A stretch of DNA of 64,000 bases from Rhabditophanes sp. KR3021. Lineage: Eukaryota; Nematoda; Chromadorea; Rhabditida; Alloionematidae. Position numbers and translations under genes: made by a program. The notes below the pieces were generated by a model. The model made no database searches. It was not told the DNA's origin and saw only the letters and a list, made by a program, of their open reading frames with translations. The stretch is from contig CAUJLY010000001.1 in NCBI GenBank assembly GCA_963281155.1, positions 620,001 through 684,000 on the forward strand. Reading direction: 5' to 3'. Shown here one piece after another: positions 35,291-47,715 of the stretch (positions are counted from its first letter, which is position 1; every line of letters starts with the position of its first letter).

Positions 35291-35851
35291 ATGAACCAGA
35301 TATTGAAAGTCTTAGAGATAACAAACCCTCAAATAGTTAAAGACTTGTTGTCAGACCGTCGGGACAAACTCAAACTGGATCTGTATCGAAAAGAAGTCGA
35401 AATCAACTACTACAAGGCAGTCAACGAACAAACTTTACGCGACTATAACTTGGAATTAAAATACCTGAAAGAAGAGGTCCATAGAAATAGTGATATCGTG
35501 CAAACTCTCAAACACCTACTGAACACCAATCCTGAAGACGTCCTCAAACCTAGATACAAACATTCCCCACGAAAAATTTATTTTGTAAAGGAATTATTTG
35601 GAAAGAATGCTCAAATTGGTGGTAATAATCAATTTGTTGTCAGAAAGAAAAAAGTAACTGACTATCCTTTCGATCAAAATGAATTGGATGTTTGTGGTGA
35701 AAAAAAGACCGAACCGATATCAAACTCCAAAAAAGGAAGAAAATGTAATGCTATTCCTGAACTGAGGAGATTTAACGAAGAAGACGACGTTTCTAGAGAT
35801 AATAATGCAAGTGAGCCTCCAAATATTGTTATGAATAATTGTACTTTTTAA
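35291..35851 (+). CDS. Hypothetical coiled-coil protein
   Basis: A single exon of 186 residues. Residues about 1-75 are charged and helical with heptad-like leucines (RRDKLKLDLYRKEVEINYYK, then LELKYLKEEVH), followed by a basic middle and an acidic, low-complexity C-terminus. There is no signal peptide or TM. It starts 243 nt after the reductase on the same strand, which would suit a downstream operon gene, but no clear splice acceptor lies before its ATG. Family not recognised. Confidence 0.6.
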   Translation: MNQILKVLEITNPQIVKDLLSDRRDKLKLDLYRKEVEINYYKAVNEQTLRDYNLELKYLKEEVHRNSDIVQTLKHLLNTNPEDVLKPRYKHSPRKIYFVKELFGKNAQIGGNNQFVVRKKKVTDYPFDQNELDVCGEKKTEPISNSKKGRKCNAIPELRRFNEEDDVSRDNNASEPPNIVMNNCTF

Positions 35852-35938
35852 ATATTTAATAATTTGTTGAGTATGTAATAAATTTTATTTTATAAATCTA
35901 ATTATTTGTAAGGGAAATGTTTTGATTCCCCTATTTAT

Positions 35939-38698
35939 TTAGCTTGACTCATCAGACTCTTCTTCAGCTTCTATAAGGTAACAAGACTCATGCTTGGACA
36001 AAATCCTAAGCAAAGGTCTTAGTTTGAGCCACCATTGTTCGAGTGGCAATCTATGCTCAAAGTCAGTTTCTTTGATTAAATCACTAACTGGAGTGAATTC
36101 GTACTTTCTGCCTCTTAGGCCTAATAAAGTACAAGTAGAATCACTAGTAGCATTCTTTTCATTTGTGTCTGCGTTAACGGTTAGTTTCATTTGATGGACT
36201 AGGTGATTGACTGCTTTGGCGGCTAATTTGGTTCCCATATTTCTGTCGAATGGAGAAGGTGCGTTCCTAAAAGAGATTTAATCTTAATTGTTATATAATT
36301 ATTTATGTACGATTGTTTTTACATAACACTTCTAGTTTATTCAAGTTTGGTTGCTATTTTTATTTTGGCACATAATAAGGGTAGCTAATACTTCTTGAAA
36401 CGATTTCACTGTTTCTTTTCGTACCAAATCAACTTGACCTACACTTAAAATGATGAGTTCTATTTTTGGCAGGCCATAAGCTAGTATGAAGAAACAAGTA
36501 AAAACAATATTCATCGCTCAAGGAAAGTCACTTGAGGTAATAGGCAATTGTGTCAAATAAATTTTTAAAAGCTTATAGTGAAAACTTACCCTTGGACGGC
36601 ATGACCTAGCACATTTGCTCTAGTTGAGAAGACACCTTTTCCTTCCTCATTGAATAATTTCATCACAAAATCAGTTGTATAATTTTTGTTTGCTTTTTCG
36701 TTCTTGACAACCAAATATCGCTTCACACCTGTTTCCATTTTCTTTTTTATGACATTGCAATCATCTATGATATCCTCTATTCCAAATTTTTCCTCGAAGA
36801 TGTAAGCATTGTCAGCTCCTGACGCAAGAGCAGATAAACTAGCTAGATACCCACAATACCCTCCTTGACATTCAATCACAAATACACGGTTTTTGGTTCC
36901 ATTAGCTGATTGTTTGATTTTACCAATTAATGAACAAATCTCGTTAAGTGCCGTATCTGAGCCCAAAGTAATCGAGGTTCCAGGGATATTATTACTAATG
37001 GTGCATGGAATCACGCAAATTGGAATTCTAAAAGCAGAGTATTCTTTTCTAGCATCATTCAAAACAATAGCTGATTGGTAAGCTTCAAATCCACCAACCA
37101 TCAGCAAAGAATGGATATTAAATTTCTCCATTTGCTCCGCAATTAACTTTATGTTTTCTTCAGTTGGAGCTTGCTTTCTTGTTCCGAGGTTAGAGCCCCC
37201 CTGACTAACCCAATTGTTTACAGATTGCCAAGACATCGGTTCGATATTGCCAGCAATCAACCCATCGAAACTATCATGAATAGCAAACACATTACAATGA
37301 CTGTGGTGGCCCATTCGGACGAAAGATCTCACAGCCGCATTCATTCCTCCAGCAGGTGCGCCGATGTTCATAACAGCAATATTGTAACTAGTTCCGTTAA
37401 AATCACCAACTTTTGGAGTTTTGATCTTTGTCAAGAGACGGTATGTTTCCAAGTTTCTTTGGAATGATTCACCTCTTAATTCGACGGCCTTTTCGAAGTT
37501 CCTAAGTTGCATGGAATGTTGAACTGCCTGTGTTTTCAGTACACATTTCATTAAGGGAACACGGACCATTTGATTTCCATCAATCGAGATCACACAAGGT
37601 TCCGAATCTTTATCCATTTCCATTAAAGCCAACACCGCTTCTGCTCCCATTCGACACCCCAGCAATCTGTCAAAGGCTGAAGTACTTCCTCCTCTTTGAA
37701 TGTGCCCAAGAACAGTGACTCTGGTGTCGTAATTAAGCTTCTCTATAATAGTATTTTTCACCAATTCAGCGCTAATTGCATTTCCTTGTTTGTCAATAGC
37801 CCCCTCAGCAACTATCACAATGTTAAGTCTTTGCCCATGGCTACGTTGCTGGGCAAGCTTTTTACACAAGACCTCTGGCCAATTTGGTGCTGGTGGCCAT
37901 TCGGGAATGAAACAGAAGTCAGCTTCCGAGGCTAAAGCAGCCACCAATCCCAGATACCCACAATGTCTACCCATCACCTCGATGACGAAAGCTCTTTGGT
38001 GTGATTGGGCAGTAGAAGTGACGGCATCCGTAGCCTCAATGATCCTCTGGAGTGCAGTGTCCGTTCCAATTGTCATGTCAGTCCCACAAAAATCATTGTC
38101 GATAGATCCAACCAGCCCAACAATATTAATATTAGCATTATTTTTAGCTTGTTCCTCGGTAATCTTGTTTGACTCAACCAACTCCTTCACAAGACTTGGA
38201 TACTCACTTCTAAAAGTATTTGCCCCAGACAAAGAACCATCCCCACCGATACAAACCAAGTTGGTGATATTTTTGGTTATCAAATTAAAACAAGCTGCCA
38301 GGCGACCTTCTCTTTCTCGAAAAGCTTTGCAACGGGCAGAACCGATGATGGTGCCCCCTTTTTGGATGATATCAGAAACGCTATTCCATGTCGCTTCTCG
38401 GATGCATTCACCTCCGTCCACCATGCCTTGGTAGCCTTCGTGGATCAGGTACACTTTGCAACCGACATACAGTCCCATACGGACGACGGAACGGACTGAG
38501 GCCTGGAATCAGTAAAATTAAGGTTTAAATATATTTTTGACATGCCATCATCCCGGAACTGTCTCCTCCACTCGTAAACACAGCCAGTCTCTGTCCACTG
38601 TACTTACTCCTCTGGATACTCAATCCCTCGAAACCCATCGTAGGAACAATCGACTCGGTGTGAGGACGAATGTGGTCCAATAATGGTGGTGTAGTCAT
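35939..38698 (-). CDS. ATP-dependent 6-phosphofructokinase
   Basis: Exons 38698-38546, 38502-36590 and 36266-35939 give 797 residues, the eukaryotic double-domain length. In the N-half [12 protein letters not shown] forms the ATP loop, [12 protein letters not shown] and [17 protein letters not shown] carry the catalytic Asp, and MGRHCGYLG binds fructose 6-phosphate. The C-half repeats the fold ([33 protein letters not shown]) and is allosteric. The enzyme makes fructose 1,6-bisphosphate in the cytosol and is the committing step of glycolysis. Intron 2 is 323 nt. Intron 1 (43 nt) only restores the conserved GMxAxVR motif if it starts with GC rather than GT. Confidence 0.96.
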
Positions 38699-39486
38699 AA
38701 TCTGTAATTATTTATACTAATAATCTTTTAAAGAAAGGTGGTAGTGAAAACAATATTATCGATAAAGTGTAGTCAAAAAGACTTTAATTGATGCACCACT
38801 AAGAGATACTGGCTCTGTTAGAGTATTGAGTTTGGCACGTATGCACTTAATAACCAAGAAACAACAGCCAAAAGTAAAAATATTAAGCCAAATAACAATA
38901 AAGAATCTTTTTCTCTTTTCAAACCACCGCACTTTGTTTGAACGAATAAACCTACCTAAAAGACACTTATACAATAATTGATTGTAATGCGCTTGTCATC
39001 TGATTAGTATTAACACATACACATTTAAGTAGTTTGAGATAGACGGAATAGTTGCTGTATCTAATTACCCTTTGACACAACATTACTTTCGAAGGTTATT
39101 GTGGGTAAAGCTTTAAAAATACACGTACGCTTGCAAGTTGGTTTTTGATTGACCAAATAAGCAAGGGAATAAGGATTCATTTTTTATTCAAAATCGCATA
39201 AAGATTAGTGCATCAAAGCAGGCTTGGCGATAATGTTTAGTAGTTTGATGGCTCTATTTGACTTCACTCTAAAGTTGTGTCTTTATCTGGTACTAAAAAC
39301 CTTTTCTTATCATTAGTCCAAAAGACATTATCACCAAAAAGTGCTGCAATAAAAAGTTTCCTTATCAAAAGTCTCACGCAATATTACTTATTCTCAGGGA
39401 AACAAAAGTTTAGTGCAGACTAATGTATTTTATTGTTTGTATAAAGAAAAGTTAAAGCTCGTAGAATTATAGTGTGAAGACAACAG
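38699..39486. other. Intergenic interval
   Basis: 5' flank of phosphofructokinase and 3' flank of the lipase. A 72-codon minus frame at 38756-38974 has no clear start and is not accepted. Confidence 0.45.
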
Positions 39487-40668
39487 TTACTTGCATCCAT
39501 TTTTAGAGTATGCAGCCATGTCAACATTGAAGTAATGAGTATGATCATCAGTAGAGTCGTGGTTGATCGAATTTGAACAGGCTCCGTCGTCGGCTCTCGT
39601 GCAAACTTGGAATCCTTGCCCAACTGCCATTCCATGAGGGTACCAGATTTCGAAACGATGGTGGAATGGGGAGTCAAAGAGGTCGTCATAGACACGGGCA
39701 GGCATGTTGACGATGATGTCACGGTGGTTTACGATCTAAATAAGGAATTAGATAGATATTTACTCTTAGACTTACTCTATAAGTATATTTGACTAAAGCA
39801 TCATGCCCTTCCGCGAAAGAAATGTCCCCGGTTCTTGGTTCTCCTCTGGAATAACAGTAAAAAATGTTTTGTTTGTCTTATACTTACACTGTAAACAACT
39901 TGACTTTCTCGGTCTTGAAATAATTCAATTTGACGAAATGAGCTGCCGCCATCGCTGCCATACTACCCCCAAGACTGTGACCTAAAATAGGAGTAATTGA
40001 ACCAAAAAATGACTTGACTTACCAACTGTCCAGAGCTCGAAAGTTGGATTAGCAACAATTTGCAATTGAAGATCGGATTGAAGACCCAAATTAAGGATAT
40101 CATAATAAGCATCGTAGAAATACTTGTCCACATTTCCTCCAGTAGGTGGGAAAGCCTTCACAACATTAAAGAGAAAGTCTCCACCTTCGACGGCAAGTTG
40201 CATCATTCCCTTAGAGCCTCTGTAAGCAACGATGATAGATTTGTCAGCCTTATTAACAGCCAAATAAGCCGAACAAGTATCTCCGTCCTTATCACATTTA
40301 ACAGTATATTGCTTGATCAACTTAGTGTCTTGGAAGTTATTATCCAAACAAGTTTGAATGCCAGCCCCGTCATTATTAGTAGCACAAACCAATGGCAAAA
40401 CCTTCTTTCTTCCGAAATCATCACTATAATTCCAGTCGTTTGGTGGTGATCTTGGACAGTCAAAAGCATGTGTAATGATATTAACATTATCACAATCAGC
40501 CTGATCTGAGTCAGTACATAATCCAGACCCTACGCAATAAACACACTTGCTAAATCCAGAAGTTGCAGCAGCACACCCTCCACAATTTTGATTGTAATTT
40601 CCGCATTTTGCAGAAACTAGCACGACCAACGTCGCCAACCCCAACAAAAGAATCTTTCCCTGGATCAT
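39487..40668 (-). CDS. Secreted class 3 lipase
   Basis: Exons 40668-40023, 39981-39888, 39845-39776 and 39735-39487 give 352 residues. A signal peptide (MIQGKILLLGLATLVVLVSA) leads to a cysteine-rich N-terminal module (CGGCAAATSGFSKCVYC...) found in nematode class 3 lipases and resembling a PSI-type knot. The nucleophile Ser218 lies in GHSLGGS, formed across a splice junction; Asp276 in NHRDIIVNMP and a His in HTHYFN (335 or 337) complete the triad. It likely hydrolyses triacylglycerol or related lipids in the gut lumen or extracellularly. A paralogue of identical length lies at 57.8 kb. Confidence 0.93.
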
Positions 40669-40729
40669 TTTAGCAAAGGAATAATACAAGTCAAATAAAC
40701 TTTTCCCACCCTTAAATAGTATTTATAAC

Positions 40730-40737
40730 ACCATCAC
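40730..40737 (-). promoter_or_regulatory. TATA box of the class 3 lipase gene
   Basis: TATAAATA on the minus strand, 62 nt before the ATG. Confidence 0.45.
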
Positions 40738-41180
40738 CTGTTCAAATTACATCCCTTTTTCTTGCCGTCTTTTGATAAGAGACACATGTTAAAATGTTAT
40801 ACTTCTTTTTTAAGTATCCTTTTTAATTGGATGTTGGCGTGATTAGATTCTTCTTTTATTAGGACCACTGATTAGAGAGATGCTTTGACAGGATGTGCAT
40901 ATTGATGGCCTTTGATTAAGTCTGTTGTTTAAATTGTAATTGACAATTGTTCCGGACATGGTGATAAGGTTACATTAGATAAATCTTTTAGGTTGTTGTT
41001 TAAGTGCCTGTTGCACATTTTTTAAATTGATCAAACTAAATACGAGTCAGACACACAAATTTATTTTATTAAATGATTACATAAAAGCGTTTATTTAATT
41101 AAAGTAGCAGATAACCCCAAAAGACATAATAAAATGACTTGACAGGCATAAGAAGAAGATAAAATAATTTAGAAAAGAAA
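40738..41180. other. Intergenic interval
   Basis: No supported gene; the 3' flank of the E1 gene lies at the right-hand end. Confidence 0.4.
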
Positions 41181-44100
41181 TTAGATCTCATACTTGATGT
41201 ATGGTACTTCCACGTCTTCATCAGTAGCTCTGTCGGAGCACATGGCTTCGAGGACGATGTATTTGGTGAAGGGAGGTGTAGGTACTTTGGTGACGTCTTG
41301 GACGGCTTTCGAAGTTTCCAACACCATTCTCGTCTTTCTCTTTTCCGCATTCATGAAGAATGAGTAGACTAAAGAGACACCCGATGAAATCATCGACACT
41401 TCCAGCCCAGTCTTGTCCTCGAACCATTGCTTGAGTTGGTCAAGAGTCAAAGGGCCCTTAACGTCCATTGAGTCCCAAAGAGTAAACCCAGTCTCGCCAT
41501 ACTTCTTCACCGGAGCAGCAATCGGCTCACTAAACCCAAAGAAAGGCAAAGCTAAATTAATAAAACCGTTCTTGAATCTATCCATTGGAATGTCCTTTGG
41601 AATTTTACTTCCCCCATCAACCATCTTGTACAACTCAATGCATACTAGCCCAGCTACGGCAGCAGTTGTTGTAGCAATGGCTGGAATGATACGTCCAGCA
41701 ATTTGCTTTGTCTTCATACGATCAGCTGGGGAGATGGAATAGTTGGCGGCGCGGAGATTGGAAGCGGCTGTGATGAATTGCATGTGGTGGTTGGAATCAT
41801 CGTCCTTTTCAAAGTCGATGGGCACTAGTTTGTGGAGTTGAGTTAGGGACAGACTGTCTAGTTCCATTTCGAGTTCGGCGACCACTGCCTCTGTGTCGTC
41901 TTCCTCCATCTTGTTTTTGGCTTCAGCTTCAGTGACGGCGATCTTGACTCCGCTTCTTGGGTTGAATGGAGGGTAGGTAAATTGGTCGACTAATGCCTTG
42001 AAAGTGTCGTTCGTGTAAGTCCATGGGATGGAGTATTGTTGGGCACGGAGGAGAGATCCAGCATAAACGAAGTCGAAATGCTCCCCAACATTTGAGTCAA
42101 ACTTCAAATTGCTTGGACATCTCTTAGTTCCCGACCAAAACTTGATTCCTTCCTCGGAGTGATGGTCTGGCGGGAAGTTGTGCAACAGTTGAAGGATGGA
42201 GTCGTGGAAGTTTTCTTCGAACATCTTTCTAGCCCATTCCACGCAATCTTTTAGGGTTTGGGGTTTGTCATCTTTGAGGGCTTTTTTGATTTCAGTCAGA
42301 AGTTCGATCTTTTGCCCAGTTCCCATTTGAGCAGTTCTCTTGTGGAATTCACTCTTTTCACTCAGGAATTGGTTGGCTGATTCAGCTGGGTTGGTGAACA
42401 GACCAACGAACATATCCCTAGCCCATTGGATGGTGTGTTGAATTTCGTGAGGGAAGTTCTTCAAAGTGCAGATTGGGATTTCCTTCTCTGGCGGATCAAC
42501 GGAAGAAGAGTAAGATTCAGTCATGTGTGGGTAGACTACTTGAGTATTCCCCTTGGTTCCCATAGTTCCAGACTCGATCAGAGGAAGTCTGTAAAAGACA
42601 CACCTTCTATCCATGTATCTTCTGGCTTCGACGTTATCCAAAGCGTTCAAGACACCAGTCAAACTATTGAAGAAGTTGTCATTGAAAAGGCCCTCCGTGT
42701 CAGCTCCAACTCTGTCAGCGATTGGCTCAATGTTGATGTGACTGTTGAATGCGCGAACAGCATTAGCCGCACACACAGACTTCTTTGAGCCCACGTCTTT
42801 TCTTCGGAATAAAAATTGTCTTGACAGGTTAGAAATCTCGATTTGGTCCATGTCAGTGATGGTGATTTTACCTTCTGCACCACACCCAACACCCATCATC
42901 GCAGCATTCTTGACCAGTTCACATCCAATCGCCCCAGCTCCAACAATAAACCACTTCTGGTTAGACAGAGATTCTTGATAATCCCATCCAAAGACAGCAG
43001 CCTGGCCGTCGTACCTATTTTGCCTAGGAGCAACGTCAGATTCCGTCAACTTGGCATGATCAAAAGCAGAGTAAGCACCGGGCAACACCTCAACATGATC
43101 AATAAACAAAAATTGTTTCAATGGAGTGGTGTGGTGAGTCAAGGCTTTCATGGCTTCTTGGGCAGCAATGCCTCCAACGACGGATGCGACTGGAGCTAGA
43201 TTGCCACGAGAGCTGTCAGCAAATTGGTTGATCTTGTCATCGGAGACGTCGCCAAGGGATGGGTTGGCTGTACGTAAGGCGGAAACGTTTCCTTCTCTTC
43301 TTCCGTTCAATTTGTTACCATTGTTCCCACTTTCATAGGCATATACTCCTGTCCACAAGGCGAGTTGTTCGCCGGGAGCATCCATTTTAGCGTAATCCCA
43401 AAAAGCGAATTCAGGTTCTTTTAGACTTTCTTGGAGTGACTTGAAAGTCATCTTGGTGGGGACTTTAACTTGCTTGCACCTCCCCCCTTCGACATACTCA
43501 GAGAGAGTTGCCATTGTTTCGGGGGGAATCTTGAAGGAATTCGGCTTTTGGACGAGGATCTTTTGAGGTGCGATGTCATTGAGTTGGACTGCTCCCTTGA
43601 CTTCAGAGAACGTTACATAGTCTCCGTCTTCCAAGCCATGATGAGCCCCATCAATGGTTGTGATGTTTCCGTCAACACTGATGTGCTCGATTAAGAACTC
43701 CCGAACTTGCTCTCCATTCAGATCTTCTACCATAAAATCCTCCCCGAAGTCAGCAAATACATAGGAAAAGACACCTCGAGCGTCGGCAGAAAGAAACTTA
43801 GTGCCATTAGCACGGGCCCACTTGTTAATGTGAAGTTGCGCCTGCCAGCTCATATCGGTCACCACAATCAAATCAAATTGCTTGACCTCATCCTCGGTCA
43901 GAGGTTTAGGGTGAATGGCAACAGACACAGAATCATTCAACTCAGCCAACTTCTCGACACAAGCCTCAGCTCTATTGTTACCAAGATCGGCTTCGTTCAA
44001 GTAATACTGCCCGGACAAATCTGCCCACCCAACACTTTTGTCATCCTTAATAGTGACATGCCTGACTCCGCCAAGAACCAAATTCTTGGCAATTTCAACA

Positions 44101-44909
44101 CCAACCGCATCCATTCCGTAGATTAGAATATTAGCTTTACGAAGGTGCAACATGGCCGACTCTCCCAAGGCGTAGATTTGACGGGAGTAAAGATCGGTAT
44201 CGACTGTCTCGCCTTTTTCGTTATTGGCAGTGTCCATAGGTTCGTGTTGGTGGGAAGGAGCGGAGTTTTGATTGTTTCCAGTGATTGTGTAACCCTTGGT
44301 GGTTGTGTCAACGGCGGAAAGTTGTTGTTGATGTAACTGAAATATATAAAGCTTGTACATTGTTAGGAAAGAAGGAAATGTATGTGTATGGGAAAGGATC
44401 GAATATTTATGTAAAATTAAAGCAAATAGTCATGGTTACGGAAGATGAAGTGAGGTGTTGTGAAGTCTTCGTGTAGTTTGGAAAAATGCGTCTTGGTGAA
44501 TCGATGATGGGAATGAAAAAGGAAGTAAATAAAGGGAAAATGAAGAAAAAAGATGTTTGTAGCTTTTTGCAGTGTTGTGGTGACATAGTATCTCTATTTG
44601 TTTAAGGAAAGTTAATCAAGTTAGTAATAAAGTAAAAGATGGCTACCAATCGAAAGAAACAACAAATGTTTTGCAAACGAACCACAAACCGATTACTTTC
44701 GAATTGTGGTTAGTCATCATTACTTTTTTGAACGCAAAATACAACGCTCTATAAAGGATGTTCCAAAAGTGAGATGAATCAGTGTGGGTGGGATATTTGC
44801 TAATTATTTTGATTAAATTTAAGTGACTTACATCTTGATCTGCTAATTTAGTCTTTTTAGCAGGTGGCTGAGAGCCAAATGTGGTTTCAATACATGGGTC
44901 AGCGTCCAT
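41181..44909 (-). CDS. uba-1: Ubiquitin-activating enzyme E1 (UBA1)
   Basis: Exons 44909-44832 and 44336-41181, with a 495-nt GT-AG intron in phase 0, give 1077 residues, the usual E1 length. A Lys-rich KKTK in exon 1 may be a nuclear signal. The inactive adenylation domain starts LYSRQIYALG; the active one has GAGAIGCELVKN for ATP and SNLSRQFLFRRKDVG. The catalytic Cys649 lies in PICTLKNFPHE, and the C-terminal ubiquitin-fold domain recruits E2 enzymes. It adenylates ubiquitin and passes it by thioester to E2s in cytosol and nucleus. The long uninterrupted exon and richer codon use mark a highly expressed, conserved gene. Confidence 0.97.
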
Positions 44910-45844
44910 TTCCCAGCCTTTTTTGCGTGTTCCGGATATTAGGTTGATTTGTAGAGGCTCCAGTGTAATAGTAGTGGTGTACTAGGATAGTAGTAGCAAA
45001 TAAAAAAGATATTAGTCTAAATAAAAGTTAAAATTAGATGTGATTAGAAAAAAGGAATATGATGAAATAAGATGGTTCATTTAAAAATGGCGAGCAAATT
45101 GTAATCGTTTTTGGTGTTCGCAATATAATTTGAAGCTAATAAGACGTATAAAAGCTTCTAGATTGATTAAATAATTGCATTGGAGAAGATTGACCTGTTT
45201 TTGATTACTAAACTGAGAGGGTCTTGCTAATAAAATGTATTTGAACACAGAATGTTTATCCAGAGAAGCATATGTCGTTGTTTTTGAGGATGTGCCTAAA
45301 TATATTTGAAGATGCCTAATTTTGAAATAAAAAAAAATGAGAAAATATTAATAATTTTCGATATTGATCTTGCCGAACCAAAACAAGACCACCTGATAAT
45401 ATGGAACATTCTAGACAAATAAAAGTCAATTTTGGTTTGATTGTTGTAATGCTTTTTTAAAGGAGACGATTGGAAGAAGGTCGTTCCGTTCGAGATCATA
45501 CCAATTTGAATAAATATTTTGAAATAGATAGGTGATCTGGTGATGCAAAGTACCTTTTTGTGTAAAGAGGTGATAAGTATTGTTGTAATTTATGATTTTA
45601 ATTCTTCTATGAGGGATGTATTTTTTCGAATCTCAAGAATCAGGGCAATATTTGTAAATAAAATGCGACCTTTTTTTAATCAAGTATAACTTTATACCAG
45701 ACTGGTGGCAAGTTTAAAAACAATAAACAGTGATGAAGTATGAAGTTTATTTGGAAAAAAGGAAAATTTATATTAATTGTAAAGATTTGTATAAAGCGGC
45801 AACAAATTAACCTTTACATTTTTTACATAGTTAATTTATAAATA
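44910..45844. other. Intergenic interval
   Basis: 5' flank of the E1 gene; no other gene supported. Confidence 0.4.
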
Positions 45845-46036
45845 TGCCACTAGACTCATTCCTAGAGCAATATGTATTTATAAAATGAAAGCTACTGTAT
45901 TTTTGTACCTAAATCATCAAACAGATCTTTGATATCTCTTTTCTGCTGGGCAGGGGAGGCATTTAAATATCTCACAAAAAAAACTTTTAGATTAAGATAC
46001 TAATTTACGGAATTTCAGATTTAACTATAAGGAAAT
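45845..46036 (-). repeat. Degenerate dispersed repeat, copy B
   Basis: Inverted relative to copy A at 6014-6265. Shared blocks include CTGCTGGGCAGGGGAGGCAT (copy A differs by one base) and the TTTAACTATAAGGAAAT end. On the minus strand it reads VRYLNASPAQQKRDIKDLFD followed by DLGTKIQ, then a stop. Copy B is shorter by internal deletions. It ends immediately before the kelch-like gene. Confidence 0.6.
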
Positions 46037-46057
46037 AATAAAGTTTTAGCTGCCAAT

Positions 46058-46891
46058 ATGTGGGAACCTGAAGATGGGGAAATGTCAAAAATGTTCAATT
46101 TATCAGTTTTTCCCCGTATCTTGAACGGATTTGCGATGGAATTTGACTATTATAAAGATGGATATGAGACAATCGAAGATAATTTGTTAATTTTTGATGA
46201 TAATGATACTGATTCACACAAATTCAATTTGACAACAAGAAAAACAGAAGATTTTACCATCAACAATGGAAACAAGTATCAGTACCGTTCTATATACCAA
46301 ATAAATGGTCAAATTATAAGTTTTGTTAAGGAGGAAATTCAGGGATAATTTTAACATATTATATTGTGATGAATTTGTAGGCCCGATGTAAACAAAATGG
46401 AATGGTGTACCTTTTCAAGTTTCCCATTTTCAAATGATTTTGGCAAATCTGTCGTTCTCAATAATTGTGTTTATATTATTGGGGGTGAAAGAAGATCCAC
46501 GCGCAGATACGACATTCGAGAAGGATTATGGCAACAATGTGGTTTGGAACAATTTGAATCTTACCGCTCTGCCCTTTGTTCATTTGATGATAAGATAATG
46601 AAAGCAGGAGGACGGATGTTTAATCAACAGAAAACTAATTTCATTGTCCATCAAAATTGTGAAATGTTCGATGAAAGAGTCAATGTATGGAGAGTAGTCA
46701 GTGAACTACCAGTTTCTTTGATCAAAGGCAAATGTTGTTCAATTGATAATACTGTTCAACTATTTGGAGGTTACAATAATGATGTTGTTTCAAATAACAT
46801 CCACATTTTCGATATTATGACTGAAACTTGGAAATTAAGTGACGATGTAACGTATGAGGGGTGTGCAATTTGCAGCTTGAATGTTATTTAA
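46058..46891 (+). CDS. Kelch-repeat protein with a defective splice donor
   Basis: Two blocks, 46058-46344 and 46381-46891, make a continuous 265-residue kelch-like protein only if a 36-nt segment starting ATAATTTT and ending TTGTAG is removed. That segment has no GT donor, as if one base had been inserted in a former GTAATTT. The second block has kelch hallmarks: VYIIGG, YDIREGLWQQCG, SALCSFDDKIMKAGG, MFDERVNVWRVVSELP and VQLFGGYNND. Kelch propellers bind proteins, often as cullin-3 adaptors, but no BTB domain is seen here. It may be a pseudogene, or the second ATG (46397) may start a shorter protein. Confidence 0.6.
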
Positions 46892-47207
46892 TTATGTATA
46901 TTATATTAATAATGCTTATATTTTTTAATATGAATAATAAATTTTTGATTACTTTTCTATATTCAATGATCTTTTGCCAACTTCTGTGAATTTAATTTAT
47001 ATTCTAGTGATTAAAATAAGATTACCGAAAGAAATAAATCATTTGACTCCATTTATTATAATTGAACGAATAGGTCAATTGACACGAGGTTTTGTTTGTG
47101 GAATATTCTTGGATGTTTATTTTATACTTATCAGTAAAATAGTAGGGGTTTTAAGTATAAGTTCAACTTTTCTCATTGCTTGCTCAATTATGACATCATT
47201 TTAGTAG

Positions 47208-47456
47208 CAGAAGCTTAGTGGTTGCGAAATATTTGTTACAAGTGCCGATAAGTGGAGAGAAACAAATGATCTTCCCGTCATCTTAGAAAAATCCAAATGC
47301 TGTGAATCTCAGAATACTGTTGTTTTATTTGGTGACGAAAGCGATTCAGGTATTTCAAGGGAAGTGTATACGTATGACCCTCAATATGAGATTTGGACTA
47401 AAAATAATAATCAGCTATCCGTCATATCAGACATTTATAGTCTTAATCCAATTTAA
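47208..47456 (+). pseudogene. Kelch gene fragment, paralogue of the upstream gene
   Basis: An 83-codon open stretch reads CEIFVTSADKWRETNDLPVI, LEKSKCCESQNTVVLFGDES, then YDPQYEIWTK and a stop after SLNPI. It aligns with CEMFDERVNVWRVVSELPVS ... SLNVI of the gene at 46381-46891. It has no start codon or upstream exon and so is a decayed tandem copy. Confidence 0.7.
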
Positions 47457-47715
47457 TGAGTTTAATTATATAACATTTTTAATGACAATAAATTTTGTTT
47501 TCCGCCCACACTTTTATTTCTAAGTATATAATTCTTATACCATCAAAAGCATTTATTTTAAGAAATGGTAATTAATTTATACCTAAAAAGTAATTGAATA
47601 ATACGAAGTACAAGATATTTAATTGCTCGTTCACAATATTTACCCAAATTTTCACCTTTTATATATTTAGTTAAACTTCGTTTCAAATATTATTTATCAT
47701 TTTTAAAATTTAGTA

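Noticed and set aside
35047..35291. Two-gene operon of GMP reductase and the coiled-coil gene
   Set aside because: The spacing would fit, but no splice acceptor is visible just before the second ATG.
38756..38974. 72-codon minus frame upstream of phosphofructokinase
   Set aside because: No ATG start in good context and no recognisable domain.
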